Positions 52,895-60,941 of a DNA stretch of 64,000 nt are shown here, one piece after another. Made by a program: the position numbers and the translations under genes. The DNA comes from Candidatus Aminicenans sakinawicola JGI OTU-1 (lineage in GTDB: Bacteria; Acidobacteriota; Aminicenantia; Aminicenantales; Aminicenantaceae), in NCBI GenBank assembly GCA_000493965.1, contig AWNV01000001.1, forward strand, positions 67,918 to 131,917, written 5' to 3'. The first letter of the stretch is position 1. Every line of letters starts with the position of its first letter. Under the pieces are notes generated by a model, which was not told the origin of the DNA, made no database searches, and saw nothing but the letters and a program-made list of their open reading frames with translations.

Positions 52895-53959
52895 ATGAAA
52901 GGATTGATATTAAGCGGAGGGAAAGGGACGAGACTGCGTCCTTTGACTTTCACACAGGCAAAACAACTTGTCCCAGTAGCAAATAAACCGGTTTTGTTTT
53001 ACGGGATAGAGGCATTAAAAGAGGCTGGGATCGAGGAAATCGGTATTGTTGTGGGTGATACAAAGGATGAGATTAAAGAGGCAGTTGGAGACGGAAGCCG
53101 ATGGGGAATTCACATTTCTTACATCGAGCAGGAGGAACCTTTGGGATTGGCCCATGCAGTCATGATATCTGAAGACTTCCTTGGGAAAGAGCCTTTTGTC
53201 ATGTATCTGGGAGATAATATCCTGAAGAATGGGATCAAATCTTTGGTGGATGATTTTAGGCAGAAAAAGCCTAACAGCCTGATACTGCTGACAGAAGTCC
53301 CAAACCCCAAGATGTTTGGTGTGGCCGAGCTTAAGGATGGAAAGGTTGTGCGGCTGGTTGAGAAGCCAAAGAAGCCTATGAGCAACCTTGCACTGGTTGG
53401 TGTCTACATGTTTGATTTCCATGTCTTTGAGGCAGTAAGAGCCATTAAACCATCGTGGCGCAATGAGTTGGAAATTACGGATGCCATTCAGTATCTTGTC
53501 GATCACGGCTGCGAAGTACAGCCTCACCTTGTCAGCGAGTGGTGGAAAGATACAGGGAAGATCGAAGACATCCTGGATGCCAACCGCCTGATTCTGGAGT
53601 CAATAGAAGGAAAAACAGAGGGACACGTTGATGAATCATCAAGGATAAACGGACAGGTGGTGATAGAAAAAGATGCTCTTGTGGAGAGAAGTATCATCAG
53701 GGGGCCTTCTATTATAGGACAAGGGTGCGAGATTACCGACTCGTATATAGGGCCCTTTACATCTATACAAAAGAAGTGCCGAATTGTACGATCCGAGATC
53801 GAATGCAGCATCGTTATGGAGGGAAGTGAGATTCTAGATGTTGGAAGCCGCATCGATGAGAGTCTTATCGGGCGAGAAGTGAGAATCTTCAAATGTCCTT
53901 CGAAGCCTTCTGTCTACCGATTCATGGTCGGCGACAAAAGCGAGATCGGAATTAAGTAA
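52895..53959 (+). CDS. rmlA: Glucose-1-phosphate thymidylyltransferase, long form
   Basis: A 354-residue nucleotidyltransferase. GLILSGGKGTRLRPLTFTQA opens it, followed by NKPVLFYGIEAL, EPLGLAHAVMI, YLGDNIL and EWWKDTGK. It makes dTDP-glucose from dTTP and glucose 1-phosphate. A C-terminal left-handed helix of about 100 residues (IIRGPSIIGQGCEITDSYIG) makes it the long RmlA/StrD type rather than the short 290-residue form. It is visibly richer in G+C than its neighbours and has a candidate promoter. rmlC, rmlB and rmlD follow. Confidence 0.93.
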   Translation: MKGLILSGGKGTRLRPLTFTQAKQLVPVANKPVLFYGIEALKEAGIEEIGIVVGDTKDEIKEAVGDGSRWGIHISYIEQEEPLGLAHAVMISEDFLGKEPFVMYLGDNILKNGIKSLVDDFRQKKPNSLILLTEVPNPKMFGVAELKDGKVVRLVEKPKKPMSNLALVGVYMFDFHVFEAVRAIKPSWRNELEITDAIQYLVDHGCEVQPHLVSEWWKDTGKIEDILDANRLILESIEGKTEGHVDESSRINGQVVIEKDALVERSIIRGPSIIGQGCEITDSYIGPFTSIQKKCRIVRSEIECSIVMEGSEILDVGSRIDESLIGREVRIFKCPSKPSVYRFMVGDKSEIGIK

Positions 53960-53997
53960 AGCTCATTGTGAAGAGCGAAATAATGATGTTCCTTTGT

Positions 53998-54034
53998 TGT
54001 CATTGAGGGCGAGCGAAGGCAGGATGTAATCTCT
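53998..54034. repeat. Dispersed-repeat-like sequence between rmlA and rmlC
   Basis: TGTCATTGAGGGCGAGCGAA at 53998-54017, then GGCAGGATGTAATCTCT, resembles the short intergenic repeat seen in many bacterial genomes with the pattern GTCATTGCGAGCGAAGCGAAGCAATCTC in degraded form. Its G+C-rich content contrasts with the AT-rich region after it. Only one copy is in the window, so its dispersed nature is inferred from general knowledge. Confidence 0.4.
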
Positions 54035-54093
54035 ATAATTTAAATTAACTCATATTTTTAAGGATTTTAATCAGATTTAAGAGGGAGAGAAAC

Positions 54094-54549
54094 ATGATTG
54101 ACGGTGTAAAAACAAAGAAATTACGTGTCATTCCCGATGAAAGAGGGAGGCTTATGGAAATTATGCGCAGCGATGACAGCCTATTTTTGAAATTCGGTCA
54201 GGTTTATGTGAGCACTACTTTTCCTGGTGTTGTGAAGGCCTGGCACTTTCACAAAAAGCAAACAGATAATGTTGCCTGCGTCCATGGCATGATAAAACTG
54301 GCGTTATATGATTCGAGAGAGGACTCTGCGACTTTCAAAGAAGTGAACCAATTCTATCTGGGCATTCATAATCCAATGCTTGTTCAGATTCCAAAAGGAG
54401 TCTATCACGGTTGGATGTGCGTAAGCGAAGAAGAGGCCCTTATCGTTAACATTCCAACAGAAGTATATGATTATGAAAATCCCGATGAGCAGCGTATATA
54501 TCCTCATGACAACGATATCCCTTACGATTGGAGAAGAAAGGATGGCTGA
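54094..54549 (+). CDS. rmlC: dTDP-4-dehydrorhamnose 3,5-epimerase-like cupin
   Basis: A 151-residue cupin in the rml operon. MIDGVKTKKLRVIPDERGRL opens it, VKAWHFHKKQTD holds the metal or catalytic histidines, and QIPKGVYHGWMCV is typical of the family. It should convert dTDP-4-dehydro-6-deoxyglucose to the L-form. It is shorter than standard RmlC (about 180 residues) and lacks the RGLHxQ block, as does the paralogue at 316. GGGAG seven bases before the ATG gives a good ribosome site. Operon position supports the role. Confidence 0.8.
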   Translation: MIDGVKTKKLRVIPDERGRLMEIMRSDDSLFLKFGQVYVSTTFPGVVKAWHFHKKQTDNVACVHGMIKLALYDSREDSATFKEVNQFYLGIHNPMLVQIPKGVYHGWMCVSEEEALIVNIPTEVYDYENPDEQRIYPHDNDIPYDWRRKDG

Positions 54550-55573
54550 GGAACGCTGTATTGAGGACAGGACTCTTCTAGTAACAGGAGGAGCAGGTTT
54601 TATCGGAAGCAATTTTATCCATTATTTGCTGAAGTATTATCCGCGATGCAGAGTAATCAATCTGGACAAGCTGACCTATGCCGGAAACCTCGATAACTTA
54701 AGGGATGTGGAAGACGATCCCAGGTATGAGTTTATACATGGAGATATCCGAGATCGTGAGGTTGTTAATAAGATTATTAAGAGAGTTAACGGCATTATCC
54801 ATTTTGCTGCAGAAACTCATGTGGACCGCTCTATCCTGGATGCTGGCGAATTTATTCTGACAGATGTTTACGGGAGTTTTGTGCTTTTTGAGGCTTTAAA
54901 GAATTCCGATGTTGAATTTTTCATCCATATCTCAACGGATGAAGTTTATGGAAGTCGTGATGAAGGATATTTCAAGGAGGATGATCCCATGTGTCCTTCT
55001 TCGCCCTATGCTGCAAGCAAAGCTGCTGCGGATAGGTTGGCCTATTCCTATTGGGTGACATACGGCTTACCTATTCTCATTCTCAGGCCGAGCAATAATT
55101 TTGGGCCCTATCAGTATCCGGAAAAGTTTATTCCTCTTTTTGTGAGCAATGCATTAGACGGGAAACCTCTGCCCTTGTATGGAAAGGGAACGAATGTTCG
55201 AGACTGGCTTTATGTGGAAGACAACTGCCGGGCCATAGATGTTGTTATGCGGAAGGGACGGATAGGAGAAGCATATAATGTTGGTGCTAACAATGAGGTT
55301 GCGAATATCAGAGTGGCAGAGCGTATCGTGGATTTGCTAGGAAAACACAGGAGTTTGATTACCTTGGTCAAGGATAGGTTGGGCCATGACAGGCGGTATG
55401 CAGTGGATTGTCAGAAAATCTATGACCTAGGATGGAGGCCCGAAAGGGAATTCGAGGAAGCGCTGGAAATAACTGTCCGCTGGTATCAGGAGAATATTGA
55501 TTGGTGGCAGAAAATAAAAGAGAAATCCAAGGATTTTAAAGACTTCTATAAAAAGTACTATAAAGATAGATAA
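54542..55573 (+). CDS. rmlB: dTDP-glucose 4,6-dehydratase
   Basis: An extended SDR of about 343 residues. LLVTGGAGFIGSNFIHYLL, LDKLTYAGNLDNL, HFAAETHVDRSI, STDEVYGS and YAASKAAADRLA are the RmlB signature; FGPYQYPEKFIPLF and GTNVRDWLYVEDNCRAI follow. It makes dTDP-4-dehydro-6-deoxyglucose. I use ATG 54542, which overlaps the rmlC stop by 8 bases and has AGAAAGG before it; an upstream ATG at 54467 would read through rmlC. It is a close match to the classical enzyme and an anchor for the pathway. Confidence 0.96.
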   Translation: MAEERCIEDRTLLVTGGAGFIGSNFIHYLLKYYPRCRVINLDKLTYAGNLDNLRDVEDDPRYEFIHGDIRDREVVNKIIKRVNGIIHFAAETHVDRSILDAGEFILTDVYGSFVLFEALKNSDVEFFIHISTDEVYGSRDEGYFKEDDPMCPSSPYAASKAAADRLAYSYWVTYGLPILILRPSNNFGPYQYPEKFIPLFVSNALDGKPLPLYGKGTNVRDWLYVEDNCRAIDVVMRKGRIGEAYNVGANNEVANIRVAERIVDLLGKHRSLITLVKDRLGHDRRYAVDCQKIYDLGWRPEREFEEALEITVRWYQENIDWWQKIKEKSKDFKDFYKKYYKDR

Positions 55574-55583
55574 TCTGAAGTTT

Positions 55584-56438
55584 ATGAAAAAAAATATTCT
55601 TATTACTGGAGCAAATGGTCAGTTGGGAAGTGAAATAAAATATTTATCTCAATTTTATAATCTCAGTTTCATATTCACTGATATCGATGAACTTGATGTA
55701 ACATGCATTGATGATGTGAAAGCATTTTTTTCGTCTCATAAAATTGACTACGCAGTTAATTGTGCTGCTTATACAGCGGTAGATAAAGCAGAGGAAGAAA
55801 ATGAACTGGCAGATATGGTAAATCATATAGCTGCTCGAAATCTAGCAATAATTTCTTGTGAATTCAATGTGAGATTAATTCATATATCAACAGATTTTGT
55901 CTTTGACGGAAATTCATCAGTCCCATTTACAGAAAAGGATAAAACAAATCCTGTGTCTGTATATGGGACAACTAAGCTGGCAGGCGAAAAAGCTGTTCTT
56001 GAAAATGGAAAGGAAGTAATAATCATACGTACTTCATGGCTCTATTCTTCTTATGGGAATAATTTTGTTAAAACCATGATTCGTTTATCTAAAGAGAGGG
56101 ATTCGCTAGGTATTGTATTCGACCAGATCGGAACTCCAACTTATGCACGTGATTTAGCCGAAACTATACTACATATAGTTAATTCAGGTAATTTTCAGTC
56201 CGGAATCTATCACTACAGCAATGAAGGGGTTGCAAGCTGGTATGATTTTGCAAAAGCAATTGTGGAGATAGCAGGTATTAAATGTAATATTTATCCTATT
56301 GAAACATATCAGTATCCGACTCCAGCAAAAAGGCCGTCATATGGTATTCTAAATAAAGCAAAGATTAAGAGTGTATATAAAATAAAGATTCCTTATTGGA
56401 AAGATTCGCTGGAAAATTGTATTAACATATTAAAATAA
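55584..56438 (+). CDS. rmlD: dTDP-4-dehydrorhamnose reductase
   Basis: A 284-residue SDR. ILITGANGQLGSEIKYLS opens it, VNCAAYTAVDKAEEE is the RmlD hallmark, with HISTDFVFDG and YGTTKLAGEKAV. It reduces the epimerised keto sugar to dTDP-L-rhamnose with NAD(P)H. It begins 10 bases after rmlB. The order A-C-B-D gives a complete dTDP-rhamnose pathway in the window. Base composition falls back to the AT-rich level of the neighbours in this gene. Confidence 0.93.
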   Translation: MKKNILITGANGQLGSEIKYLSQFYNLSFIFTDIDELDVTCIDDVKAFFSSHKIDYAVNCAAYTAVDKAEEENELADMVNHIAARNLAIISCEFNVRLIHISTDFVFDGNSSVPFTEKDKTNPVSVYGTTKLAGEKAVLENGKEVIIIRTSWLYSSYGNNFVKTMIRLSKERDSLGIVFDQIGTPTYARDLAETILHIVNSGNFQSGIYHYSNEGVASWYDFAKAIVEIAGIKCNIYPIETYQYPTPAKRPSYGILNKAKIKSVYKIKIPYWKDSLENCINILK

Positions 56439-56522
56439 AAAGACATATAATATGATGCATATTGCCATTCAATATTTAGGGACGAATATTATAAAAGAAT
56501 AGACAGATAATAGTGATTGAAA

Positions 56523-57710
56523 ATGGATAAATTTAAATCAATAAAAGTTGGTGATAAAGCCAAATTAAAACACATTATTACTCAAACAGATATAGACCAA
56601 TTTGTCGAATTAACTGGAGATGATAACAAACTTCATGTTGATAAAGAATATGCAAGTAAAACATTATTCAAAAAACCGGTTGCGCATGGTATGCTTAGTG
56701 CTTCTTTTATTTCTACAATAATTGGCACAAAACTACCTGGTGATGGAGCACTATGGTACGCTCAAAATATAGAATTTTTACTCCCTGTGAGAGTTGGGGA
56801 TGAGATTACAGTAAAGGCTGAAGTGATAAAGAAAATTGAAAGAACAAGAACAATTGAGTTATCTACTGATATTTATAATCAAAATAAACAAAAGGTTACC
56901 ATCGGTACAGCAAAAGTGAAAATAATTGAACAAGAACAGTCTGATCCTGAAATAGGTAAGAAAAAAATTAAAAAATGTGTTGCTCTAATTATAGGAGGAA
57001 CTGGAGGAATTGGGAAAGCAACTTGTTTACAATTAGCAAAAGATGGATTTGATATTGCCATTCACTACCATAAGAACAAAGAATTGGCTGAAAAAGTTAG
57101 AGACCAAATCATTGGCCTTGGGAAAAAGGCAATAATTGTTAATGCCGACATAATTGATTTCGATCTAGTAAAAGAAATGGTAGAAAAGACCACTCGAAGA
57201 TTAAATACCATAACTGTCGTTGTTAACTGTACAACATTGAATATACCGAATATAAAATTTAGGGATTTAGAATGGGAAAGTATTCAAGAACATTTTGATT
57301 TAAATATCAAGGGATCTTTCAATATTCTAAAATGTGTTGTGCCGATTATGGAAAATAACAAATATGGAAAAATAATAAATATAACCACACAGGCTATTGA
57401 GAAACCTAATTCAGAATGGTTGCATTATATCACAGCAAAATCTGCACTTTATGGTTTTACAAAAGCTCTAGCCTTTGAACTGGCACCTAAAGGTATTAGA
57501 GTTAATATGGTTTCTCCAGGTATGACTGATACAGAATTAATAGCCAACATTCCGGAAAAAGCAAGAATATTAACTGCTGCACAGACGCCTTTGAGACGAA
57601 TTGCAACACCGAGGGATATTGCCAATGCTATAAGCTTTTTAGCGTCGGATAAGTCAGATTTTTTAACAGGTGAGACCATCAGGGTGAATGGAGGTCAAAT
57701 AATGCTGTGA
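56523..57710 (+). CDS. Fusion of MaoC-like hydratase and SDR 3-oxoacyl-ACP reductase
   Basis: A protein of about 395 residues in two parts. Residues 1-140 are a MaoC/R-specific enoyl hydratase hotdog domain with TGDDNKLHVDKEYA and FKKPVAHGMLSASFIS, which carry the Asp-His catalytic pair. Residues 155-395 are a classical SDR like FabG (ALIIGGTGGIGKATCLQ, YITAKSALYGFTKALAFELA, VNMVSPGMTDTE). In FabG the serine is usually SS before the Tyr; here TTQ is in its place. I start at ATG 56523; TTG 56517 is an alternative. GTGA overlap couples it to the FkbH-like gene. It likely builds a (3R)-hydroxyacyl chain on the ACP at 59437 for glycan decoration. Confidence 0.85.
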   Translation: MDKFKSIKVGDKAKLKHIITQTDIDQFVELTGDDNKLHVDKEYASKTLFKKPVAHGMLSASFISTIIGTKLPGDGALWYAQNIEFLLPVRVGDEITVKAEVIKKIERTRTIELSTDIYNQNKQKVTIGTAKVKIIEQEQSDPEIGKKKIKKCVALIIGGTGGIGKATCLQLAKDGFDIAIHYHKNKELAEKVRDQIIGLGKKAIIVNADIIDFDLVKEMVEKTTRRLNTITVVVNCTTLNIPNIKFRDLEWESIQEHFDLNIKGSFNILKCVVPIMENNKYGKIINITTQAIEKPNSEWLHYITAKSALYGFTKALAFELAPKGIRVNMVSPGMTDTELIANIPEKARILTAAQTPLRRIATPRDIANAISFLASDKSDFLTGETIRVNGGQIML

Positions 57711-59437
57711 AAAATCTGAAGTATTCAGAAATCTTGAGTCTTAATAAAGAACTATGTATTAATCTCAAGTCAAGCCCTTATAAAATAACGGTTCTTTCAA
57801 ATATTATTGTCCACCAATTAAAAGAAATCTTGGAATATTTGCTAAGATCTGAAGGTATTAATGCTGATGTGATGATTGGTGATTATGATAACATTGTTCA
57901 AGACAGTTTTAAATATAAGGACTCAGATTTAATCATCATTTTCTGGGAACTGTCCGATATCATTGATGGATTGCAATATAAGATAGAATTGTTTGATGAT
58001 AATCAATTAAATGCAATCCTTAAAGAAATAAAATCAGAGATTGACCTGGTTCTTAATAATCTTAAAAATACATCCTTAGTTTTGTTCAATAAATTTACAT
58101 CTATTCAGTTTTCCAATTCAAATATTAATAAAAATAATCTTGATAAATTGGCACTTAAATTAAATCAATATTTAGAAGAACAAGTGCTGACTAATGCTGA
58201 ACTTGTTGATATAGAGAAGGTTATTGTTAAGGTTGGTATAAATTCAAGTTTGGATCTGAGATATTATTATTCTTCAAAAGCATTATATACTATTGAATTC
58301 TTCAAAACCTATGCTGAGTATATTAAACCTTTTATTATGTCTGCAAACGGAAAATCTAAAAAAGCCATAATATTTGATTGTGACAATACTTTATGGAAAG
58401 GTATTCTTGGTGAGGATGGATTTGATAATATTGAAATGTCAACAAAAACAAAGGATGGGGCTATTTTTTCTGAGATTCAATGTATAGCGTTGTCTCTTAA
58501 TAAGCAGGGAATTTTAATAGGATTATGCAGTAAAAATAATCCAGGAGATGTTAATCAAGTAATTAAATCTCATCCAGATATGAAGTTAAGGGAAGAACAT
58601 ATTACAATAAACAAAAGTAATTGGTCGGATAAAATAACTAATCTTCGACAAATTGCAAAAGAGTTAAATATAGGTTTTGATAGCATTGTCTTTATAGATG
58701 ATTCATCTTTTGAAGTAAATCTGATAAGAGAGAAATTGCCGGAAATCACTGTATTACAGGTACCAGAAAGATTGTATTACTATCCTAAAATGCTAAGGGA
58801 AAATATAGGATTATTTTATAACCTTTCATTTACCGTTGAGGATAAAAATAAGACTCAGATTTATAGGCAACAGGTAAAAAGGGAAAGTGTCAAAAATGAA
58901 TTCTCCAATATTGAAGATTACCTTGCTTCTCTGGAATTAGGAATGACTATTTACGAAGATGACAACTCCATTATTCCGCGAATGTCCCAGATGACTCAAA
59001 AAACAAACCAATTCAATTTGACAACAAAGAGATATACCGAAGGAGATATTAGAAATTTCATTATGGCGGATGATTCAAAAGTATTTGCGTTTGCTATCTC
59101 TGATAAATTCGGGAACAGCGGAGTCACAGGCTTATGTATTATCAGATTTGATAATAAAAATCAAACTGCCGACATCGATACTTTATTGATGAGTTGTAGG
59201 ATAATTGGCCGAAATATTGAATATGCCTTTATAGATTATTTAATGAATTTTCTTAATAATGACAAAATAGAAAGTGTTACATCAAGGTATATTAAAACTA
59301 ATAAGAACGAACAGGTGAAAAAATTCTATGATAAATGCTCGTTTTCCTTAACGAAATGTACCGATATAATAAGAAATTATAAATTATCATTGAATAGATA
59401 TAAGCCAAAAAACTATAAATACATAAAGGTTAGATAA
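57707..59437 (+). CDS. FkbH-like HAD/GNAT-type protein
   Basis: A 576-residue FkbH-family protein. The HAD motif is KAIIFDCDNTLWKGILGEDG near residue 220, ending in FIDDSSFEVN near residue 330. A GNAT-like C-terminal domain (QMTQKTNQFNLTTKRYTEGD and DTLLMSCRIIGRNIEY) follows. FkbH enzymes load a glyceryl group from 1,3-bisphosphoglycerate onto an ACP in polyketide pathways, and relatives occur in sugar loci where a short acyl group is attached to amino sugars. An N-terminal region of about 190 residues matches the SGNH-like part of the family. The start GTG overlaps the previous stop. The last base overlaps the ACP gene. Confidence 0.88.
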   Translation: MKNLKYSEILSLNKELCINLKSSPYKITVLSNIIVHQLKEILEYLLRSEGINADVMIGDYDNIVQDSFKYKDSDLIIIFWELSDIIDGLQYKIELFDDNQLNAILKEIKSEIDLVLNNLKNTSLVLFNKFTSIQFSNSNINKNNLDKLALKLNQYLEEQVLTNAELVDIEKVIVKVGINSSLDLRYYYSSKALYTIEFFKTYAEYIKPFIMSANGKSKKAIIFDCDNTLWKGILGEDGFDNIEMSTKTKDGAIFSEIQCIALSLNKQGILIGLCSKNNPGDVNQVIKSHPDMKLREEHITINKSNWSDKITNLRQIAKELNIGFDSIVFIDDSSFEVNLIREKLPEITVLQVPERLYYYPKMLRENIGLFYNLSFTVEDKNKTQIYRQQVKRESVKNEFSNIEDYLASLELGMTIYEDDNSIIPRMSQMTQKTNQFNLTTKRYTEGDIRNFIMADDSKVFAFAISDKFGNSGVTGLCIIRFDNKNQTADIDTLLMSCRIIGRNIEYAFIDYLMNFLNNDKIESVTSRYIKTNKNEQVKKFYDKCSFSLTKCTDIIRNYKLSLNRYKPKNYKYIKVR

Positions 59438-59667
59438 TGGAAAATAGAATTAAGGATGTTATGGCAGCAGTTTTTGAAATATCCAAGAAAAAAATTTCTG
59501 ATGATTCTTCTCCTGATACAATAAAATCATGGGACTCATTAAAACATATGAATTTAGTTGTCGCTTTGGAAGAAGAGTTCAAGATTCAACTTACGGATGA
59601 AGAGATTGTAGAAATGATTAATTATCAATTAATAAAATTGATTATAAAAGAAAAAACGAATAAATGA
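59437..59667 (+). CDS. Acyl carrier protein
   Basis: A 76-residue acyl carrier protein. The phosphopantetheine serine is in WDSLKHMNL (Ser34), and EEEFKIQLTDEEIVEM forms helix 3-type sequence. The length and acidic character fit. It shares one base with the stop of the FkbH gene, so it is coupled to it. It would carry the acyl group that the FkbH-like and MaoC-SDR proteins make. A transferase that moves the group to a sugar is not clear in the window, but the hexapeptide enzyme at 35813 or the minus-strand acyltransferase-like gene at 59784 are options. Confidence 0.92.
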   Translation: MENRIKDVMAAVFEISKKKISDDSSPDTIKSWDSLKHMNLVVALEEEFKIQLTDEEIVEMINYQLIKLIIKEKTNK

Positions 59668-59696
59668 TTTAATTATGCAATAGGGATAGGAAACAC

Positions 59697-59765
59697 ATGA
59701 GATACTGTAAGAAATGTATGCAACCTGATACAAGACCCGATATTTATTATGGTCTAGAAAATTAG
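59697..59765 (+). pseudogene. 5' stump of an N-acetyl sugar amidotransferase gene (WbpG/PseA-like)
   Basis: A start at 59697, with AGGA a few bases upstream, opens a frame of 22 codons that reads MRYCKKCMQPDTRPDI and then six unrelated residues before a stop. Proteins of the WbpG/PseA family begin with RYCKxCxxPDTRPGI, including the zinc-binding cysteines. The match stops abruptly after the arginine-proline, and the sequence then runs into the end of the minus-strand gene at 59784. I read it as a truncated gene left by a deletion or insertion at about 59740. Confidence 0.75.
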
Positions 59766-59783
59766 ACCACTTCCGTTTTCCTA

Positions 59784-60941
59784 TTATGTGAATGCTGAGT
59801 CACTATCGCAATAGTCCAAACATATATTTTGTAACTGTTCAGGGAGTGGACTTTTCTTTGAATTTTTATGCAGGAAATACACCCGTTCCCGGTGAACAGT
59901 GAGTAAGTTTAGGAGAATATGACTTCGAATATAGGGCCATAGCTTTTGGGGGACTACAATCAACTCCGCCTTCCAACGAGAGGCTTCCTTCAGTGCAAGC
60001 CAAAGAATGAAAGGAAGGTAAGTCTTATCGTATAAGGCGTAATCTAAGATCTTTAGTAATTTTAATCCTCTCTTTTTAGTAATATTAAAAACGACATATC
60101 CGAGGCGTTTTCCGCTCTGTCTAGCGTACAATTCAAAGGGAAGAAATCTGAATAACTCCCTCTGGTAAGAAAAATAGTAGTTAAGCTTAATATTGGAGTC
60201 TTCAGTGATCCAAGGATAACGAATCATCCAGTTAACAATCTTCTCATCGCGGTAGAAATGAGTCTGGCTCTCTCCAGGTGTAGTGGTGTTTTTCCCTTCT
60301 GGGGCATGAATCTCGCATACAGCTCGGGCTTCTATTTCGCCGCAAATGTTATGTGCTGATGGCTGCAATAATTGATAAAAGAACTTCCAGCCTCCAGCGT
60401 CAGCAAAACGGCGGTTTAAAGATAAAAAAGAAGAGAAAATACCTCCTGTTTGATTTAGCAGATTGTTCAATTCCCATAGAACTGAAGAAGTGGGAAGAAC
60501 ATGGATATGTAGATAAGAAAGGGATCCTGCAGGTTTAAACCATTGCTTATTCGATCTAAAAAAATTTTCTCCTATAGGACTGAGTCCCGTAATAAAAAAG
60601 TCATATCCTAGTTTGATCAAATCAGCCATAATCGTGATAGCCACTAATTTTCTGCGGAATGATTCGTGCACAAAATACGTGGATAAAGCATAAACCTTCG
60701 AAAGTTTTCTCTTGTGCCACAAAAGGCAAGGAAGTATTCCAAGATACCCAACGCACTTTTCACCGTAATAAGCAACCAAAAGTCCTATGTCATCTGGTGA
60801 GGCAGCGGGGTTCTTTGTGTGAGACAGTGCTTTTATCTCTGTAATCGGAAGTACTTCATATCGCTCTTGATCCTTCTCCGCATTCTGAGCAAAAGACAAA
60901 AGATCACGCACAGGAATAGTTTCCACACGGATCTGTCCCAT
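59784..60941 (-). CDS. Acyltransferase-like (GNAT fold) protein
   Basis: A protein of about 385 residues. The segment LLVAYYGEKCVGYLGILPCL, then YALSTYFVHESFRRKLVAIT, is a GNAT acetyl-CoA-binding region. Two halves suggest a FemAB-like or double-GNAT layout. It lies directly after the NodB deacetylase on the same strand and its ATG at 60941 shares one base with that gene's stop; a TTG at 60944 is less likely. AAAGGAAAAGGAA precedes it. I infer N- or O-acyl transfer to sugar, working with the deacetylase. Acceptor unknown. The gene is somewhat richer in G+C than the acyl module beside it. Confidence 0.6.
   Translation of the reverse strand: MGQIRVETIPVRDLLSFAQNAEKDQERYEVLPITEIKALSHTKNPAASPDDIGLLVAYYGEKCVGYLGILPCLLWHKRKLSKVYALSTYFVHESFRRKLVAITIMADLIKLGYDFFITGLSPIGENFFRSNKQWFKPAGSLSYLHIHVLPTSSVLWELNNLLNQTGGIFSSFLSLNRRFADAGGWKFFYQLLQPSAHNICGEIEARAVCEIHAPEGKNTTTPGESQTHFYRDEKIVNWMIRYPWITEDSNIKLNYYFSYQRELFRFLPFELYARQSGKRLGYVVFNITKKRGLKLLKILDYALYDKTYLPFILWLALKEASRWKAELIVVPQKLWPYIRSHILLNLLTVHRERVYFLHKNSKKSPLPEQLQNICLDYCDSDSAFT

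Noticed and set aside
53015..53527. Long antisense open frame of 170 codons inside rmlA
   Set aside because: rmlA is a strongly conserved gene in this region; the antisense frame is a by-product of its codon usage.
54467..54541. Longer N-terminus for rmlB starting inside rmlC
   Set aside because: The added residues are rmlC codons in another frame; ATG 54542 has a ribosome site and gives a normal RmlB start.
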